DNA from: Oscillospiraceae bacterium
GTDB lineage: Bacteria > Bacillota > Clostridia > Oscillospirales > Acutalibacteraceae
DNA length: 24,182 nt
Direction of reading: 5' to 3'
NCBI GenBank assembly: GCA_003520555.1
Contig: DOUO01000003.1
Span: forward strand, 1-24,182
Below the pieces are notes generated by a model. That model was not told the origin of the DNA and ran no database searches. It was given only the letters and a program-made list of their open reading frames with translations. Within the stretch, counting starts at the first letter, position 1; each line of letters begins with the position of its first letter. Shown here in pieces: positions 22,214 through 24,182 of this stretch. A program made the position numbers and the translations under genes.

Positions 22214-24182
22214 TGGGCAAATTCTCAAACGTAGCTCACTATCAGGATTTTTCCGAGCTTGAAAATCTGCTTGAACGCTCGGAAAATCAATATGACATGG
22301 AAAAAATTAAATCAGCCTATGAATTCGCCGAAAACAGTCACGGCGACCAGCGCAGGGTTTCGGGAATTCCGTATATTCTGCACCCGACTTCCGTCGCGTG
22401 TATTGTGGCTGAGCTCGGAATGGATACCGACACAATCTGCGGCGCGCTGCTTCATGACGTGGTAGAGGATACCGCCGTCACGCTTGAGGAAGTCAGCAAA
22501 CGCTTCGGCGTGGACGTCGCGAAGCTGATTGACGGCGTTACCAAAATTTCAAAAATCCCGTATTCCTCGCGTGAGGAGCAGCAGGCGGAAAACATACGCA
22601 AAATGCTTATCGCCATGGCGGACGACATCAGGGTTATTATCATCAAGCTTGCCGACAGGCTGCATAACATGCGCACAATGGACTGCATGCCCGAGCAAAA
22701 GCGCCGCGACAAATCCCTTGAAAATATGCAGGTCTTTGCCCCGATAGCCCACCGTCTCGGTATCAAAACCGTCAAGGAGGAGCTCGAGGACCGTTCGCTG
22801 CAGTACCTTGACCCTATAGGCTACAAGGAAATTGAGGACACCCTTTTGATGACGGAAGAGGGCAGGGAACGCTTTATCGAGTCAATCAAGCAGCAGATTC
22901 TTGAAAAAACCAGGGACGTTATCAAAAACGTCTTTATCAGCGGCAGGGTAAAGAGCATCAACAGCATTTACCGTAAAACCATAATGCGAAACCAGACGAT
23001 TGACCAGATTTTTGACGTGTTCGCCGTAAGGGTAATCGTTGACACGGTTCCCGACTGTTACAACGTTCTCGGCGTGGTTCACGATGTGTTCAAGCCGATT
23101 CCCAACCGCTTTAAGGACTACATCTCAATGCCCAAGCCCAATATGTACCAAAGCCTGCATACCACCGTGCTTGACAAAAACGCAATTCCCTTTGAAGTGC
23201 AAATCCGCACATGGGAAATGCACTACACCGCCGAGTACGGAATCGCGGCTCACTGGAAATATAAGCTCGGCATGACCGACAGCTCCGCGGGCGGCGACAG
23301 ACTCAGGAAGAATATCGAAAATGTTAAGAGCATGATTCTCGACCAGCTTGAGGCCGAGGACGCAACCGACATCGCGCGCAATATCCGCAACGACTTCGGT
23401 GAAAACGACGTTTACGTATTTACCCCCAAGGGCGACGTAATGAATCTTCCGCGCGGCTCAACGCCCATTGATTTGGCGTATCTTATCCACACTCAGGTAG
23501 GACACCGCATGGTCGGCGCGAAAATCAACGGAAAAATCGTGCCGATAGATTACAAGCTCCGCACGGGCGACATATGTGAAATCATCACCCAAAAAAGCGA
23601 ACATCCGAACCGTTCATGGATTGAAATATGCAAAACCGCTTCGGCAAAGTCAAAAATCCGCCAGTGGTTCAAGCACGAACGCCGCGACGAAAATATTGTT
23701 GAGGGCAAGCAAATGCTTGAACACGAATTCAAGCGCAACGGCATTAATCTTACCGAAGAGGAATATCCCGAGTTTTTCAAAAATCTCAACGTTAAAAAGC
23801 AGTACAACACGCTTGACGATTTTTACGCGGCAATCGGCTACGGCGGAATCCAGCTTTGGAAAATCATGCCCCGCCTGAAGGACGAGTATCAAAAGGAATA
23901 CGCGCGCGACATTGAAACAATCACTGTTCCGCAGGCTCCCGTAAAGCGTTCAAAGGCAAGCTCGGGAGTAATTATCGAGGGCAACGACGATGTGCTTGTA
24001 AAGTTTTCAAATTGCTGCAATCCGCTTCCGGGCGATGAAATAATCGGTTACATCACACGCGGTTACGGAGTTTCAATTCACAAGCGCAGCTGTACAAACG
24101 TTCCGCGCGACCTAAGCAAAAGCGAAGAACCACAGCGCTGGGTTAACGCGCGCTGGGAGGAAAAGGCGGGCGAGGCTTTCCG
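22213..24182 (+). CDS. relA: Bifunctional (p)ppGpp synthetase/hydrolase Rel, cut by the window end
   Basis: Rel makes and degrades (p)ppGpp, the stringent-response alarmone, on ribosomes. From ATG 22213 the frame is open to the last base, giving 656 residues, so the C-terminal ACT domain is missing. The order is: HD hydrolase domain with H57 (YILHPTS), HDVVEDT (81-87) and LADRLHNMRTM; synthetase domain with RFKD (299-302) and DYISMPKPNMYQSLHTT; TGS domain from about 400 (VYVFTPKGDVMNLPRGSTPIDLAY); and a cysteine-containing zinc-finger-like domain near 600 (NCCNPLPGDEIIGYITRGYGVSIHKRSC). The intact HD residues and the RFKD form indicate a bifunctional enzyme. It is translationally coupled to recJ (TAATG). 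Confidence 0.96.
   Translation, partial: MGKFSNVAHYQDFSELENLLERSENQYDMEKIKSAYEFAENSHGDQRRVSGIPYILHPTSVACIVAELGMDTDTICGALLHDVVEDTAVTLEEVSKRFGVDVAKLIDGVTKISKIPYSSREEQQAENIRKMLIAMADDIRVIIIKLADRLHNMRTMDCMPEQKRRDKSLENMQVFAPIAHRLGIKTVKEELEDRSLQYLDPIGYKEIEDTLLMTEEGRERFIESIKQQILEKTRDVIKNVFISGRVKSINSIYRKTIMRNQTIDQIFDVFAVRVIVDTVPDCYNVLGVVHDVFKPIPNRFKDYISMPKPNMYQSLHTTVLDKNAIPFEVQIRTWEMHYTAEYGIAAHWKYKLGMTDSSAGGDRLRKNIENVKSMILDQLEAEDATDIARNIRNDFGENDVYVFTPKGDVMNLPRGSTPIDLAYLIHTQVGHRMVGAKINGKIVPIDYKLRTGDICEIITQKSEHPNRSWIEICKTASAKSKIRQWFKHERRDENIVEGKQMLEHEFKRNGINLTEEEYPEFFKNLNVKKQYNTLDDFYAAIGYGGIQLWKIMPRLKDEYQKEYARDIETITVPQAPVKRSKASSGVIIEGNDDVLVKFSNCCNPLPGDEIIGYITRGYGVSIHKRSCTNVPRDLSKSEEPQRWVNARWEEKAGEAF

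Overview
The window reads as chromosomal DNA of a spore-forming, low-to-mid GC Firmicute of class Clostridia; an Oscillospirales/Ruminococcus-like gut anaerobe is my best guess. The clues are a GerA-type germinant receptor operon, a DUF421-DUF4363 pair, separate secD and secF, a tyrosine-autokinase capsule module, WhiA, HPr kinase, ArgR and a bifunctional Rel, together with strong GGAGG-type ribosome sites and frequent TTG/GTG starts. The genus cannot be fixed from the sequence alone. No mobile elements, CRISPR arrays, tRNAs or rRNAs were seen.

Layout. (1) 1-1124: the end of a polysaccharide co-polymerase (CpsC/YveK type) and its BY-kinase partner, closed by an intrinsic terminator. (2) 1347-2627: a single-gene PLP aminotransferase with its own promoter. 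(3) 2857-5281: secD-secF, driven by a perfect-consensus sigma-A promoter whose -10/start region is also the left arm of the upstream terminator. The secF terminator lies inside the end of the convergent DUF4363 gene. (4) 5278-6328, minus strand: DUF421 followed by DUF4363, translationally coupled. (5) 6427-9501, plus strand and divergent from (4): a three-subunit germinant receptor operon, GerA, GerB and a markedly short GerC lipoprotein. (6) 9620-24182: an uninterrupted run of 13 co-directional genes, hprK-murB-rapZ-whiA-xseB-ispA-dxs-tlyA-nadK-argR-recN-recJ-relA. Most are overlapping or a few bases apart, with no internal terminator recognised. The last gene runs off the window.

How the genes work together. 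The receptor operon and the DUF421 pair probably act in the spore inner membrane. SecDF supports export. The long run mixes carbon-status signalling (HprK, RapZ), wall synthesis (MurB), isoprenoid supply (IspA, Dxs), NADP supply (NadK), arginine control (ArgR), DNA repair (RecN, RecJ, XseB), RNA methylation (TlyA) and the stringent response (Rel).

The most notable point is gene order. Blocks that are contiguous in many Firmicutes (secDF-recJ-apt-relA; hprK...rapZ-yvcK-whiA; xseA-xseB-ispA-dxs-tlyA-argR-recN-spoIVB-spo0A) have been interleaved. The partners yvcK, xseA, apt, spoIVB and spo0A are missing from their usual positions. I did not find a clearly new multi-gene system. The best leads are the short GerC, the DUF421/DUF4363 neighbourhood, the two compact terminator arrangements around secDF, and the rearranged operon.
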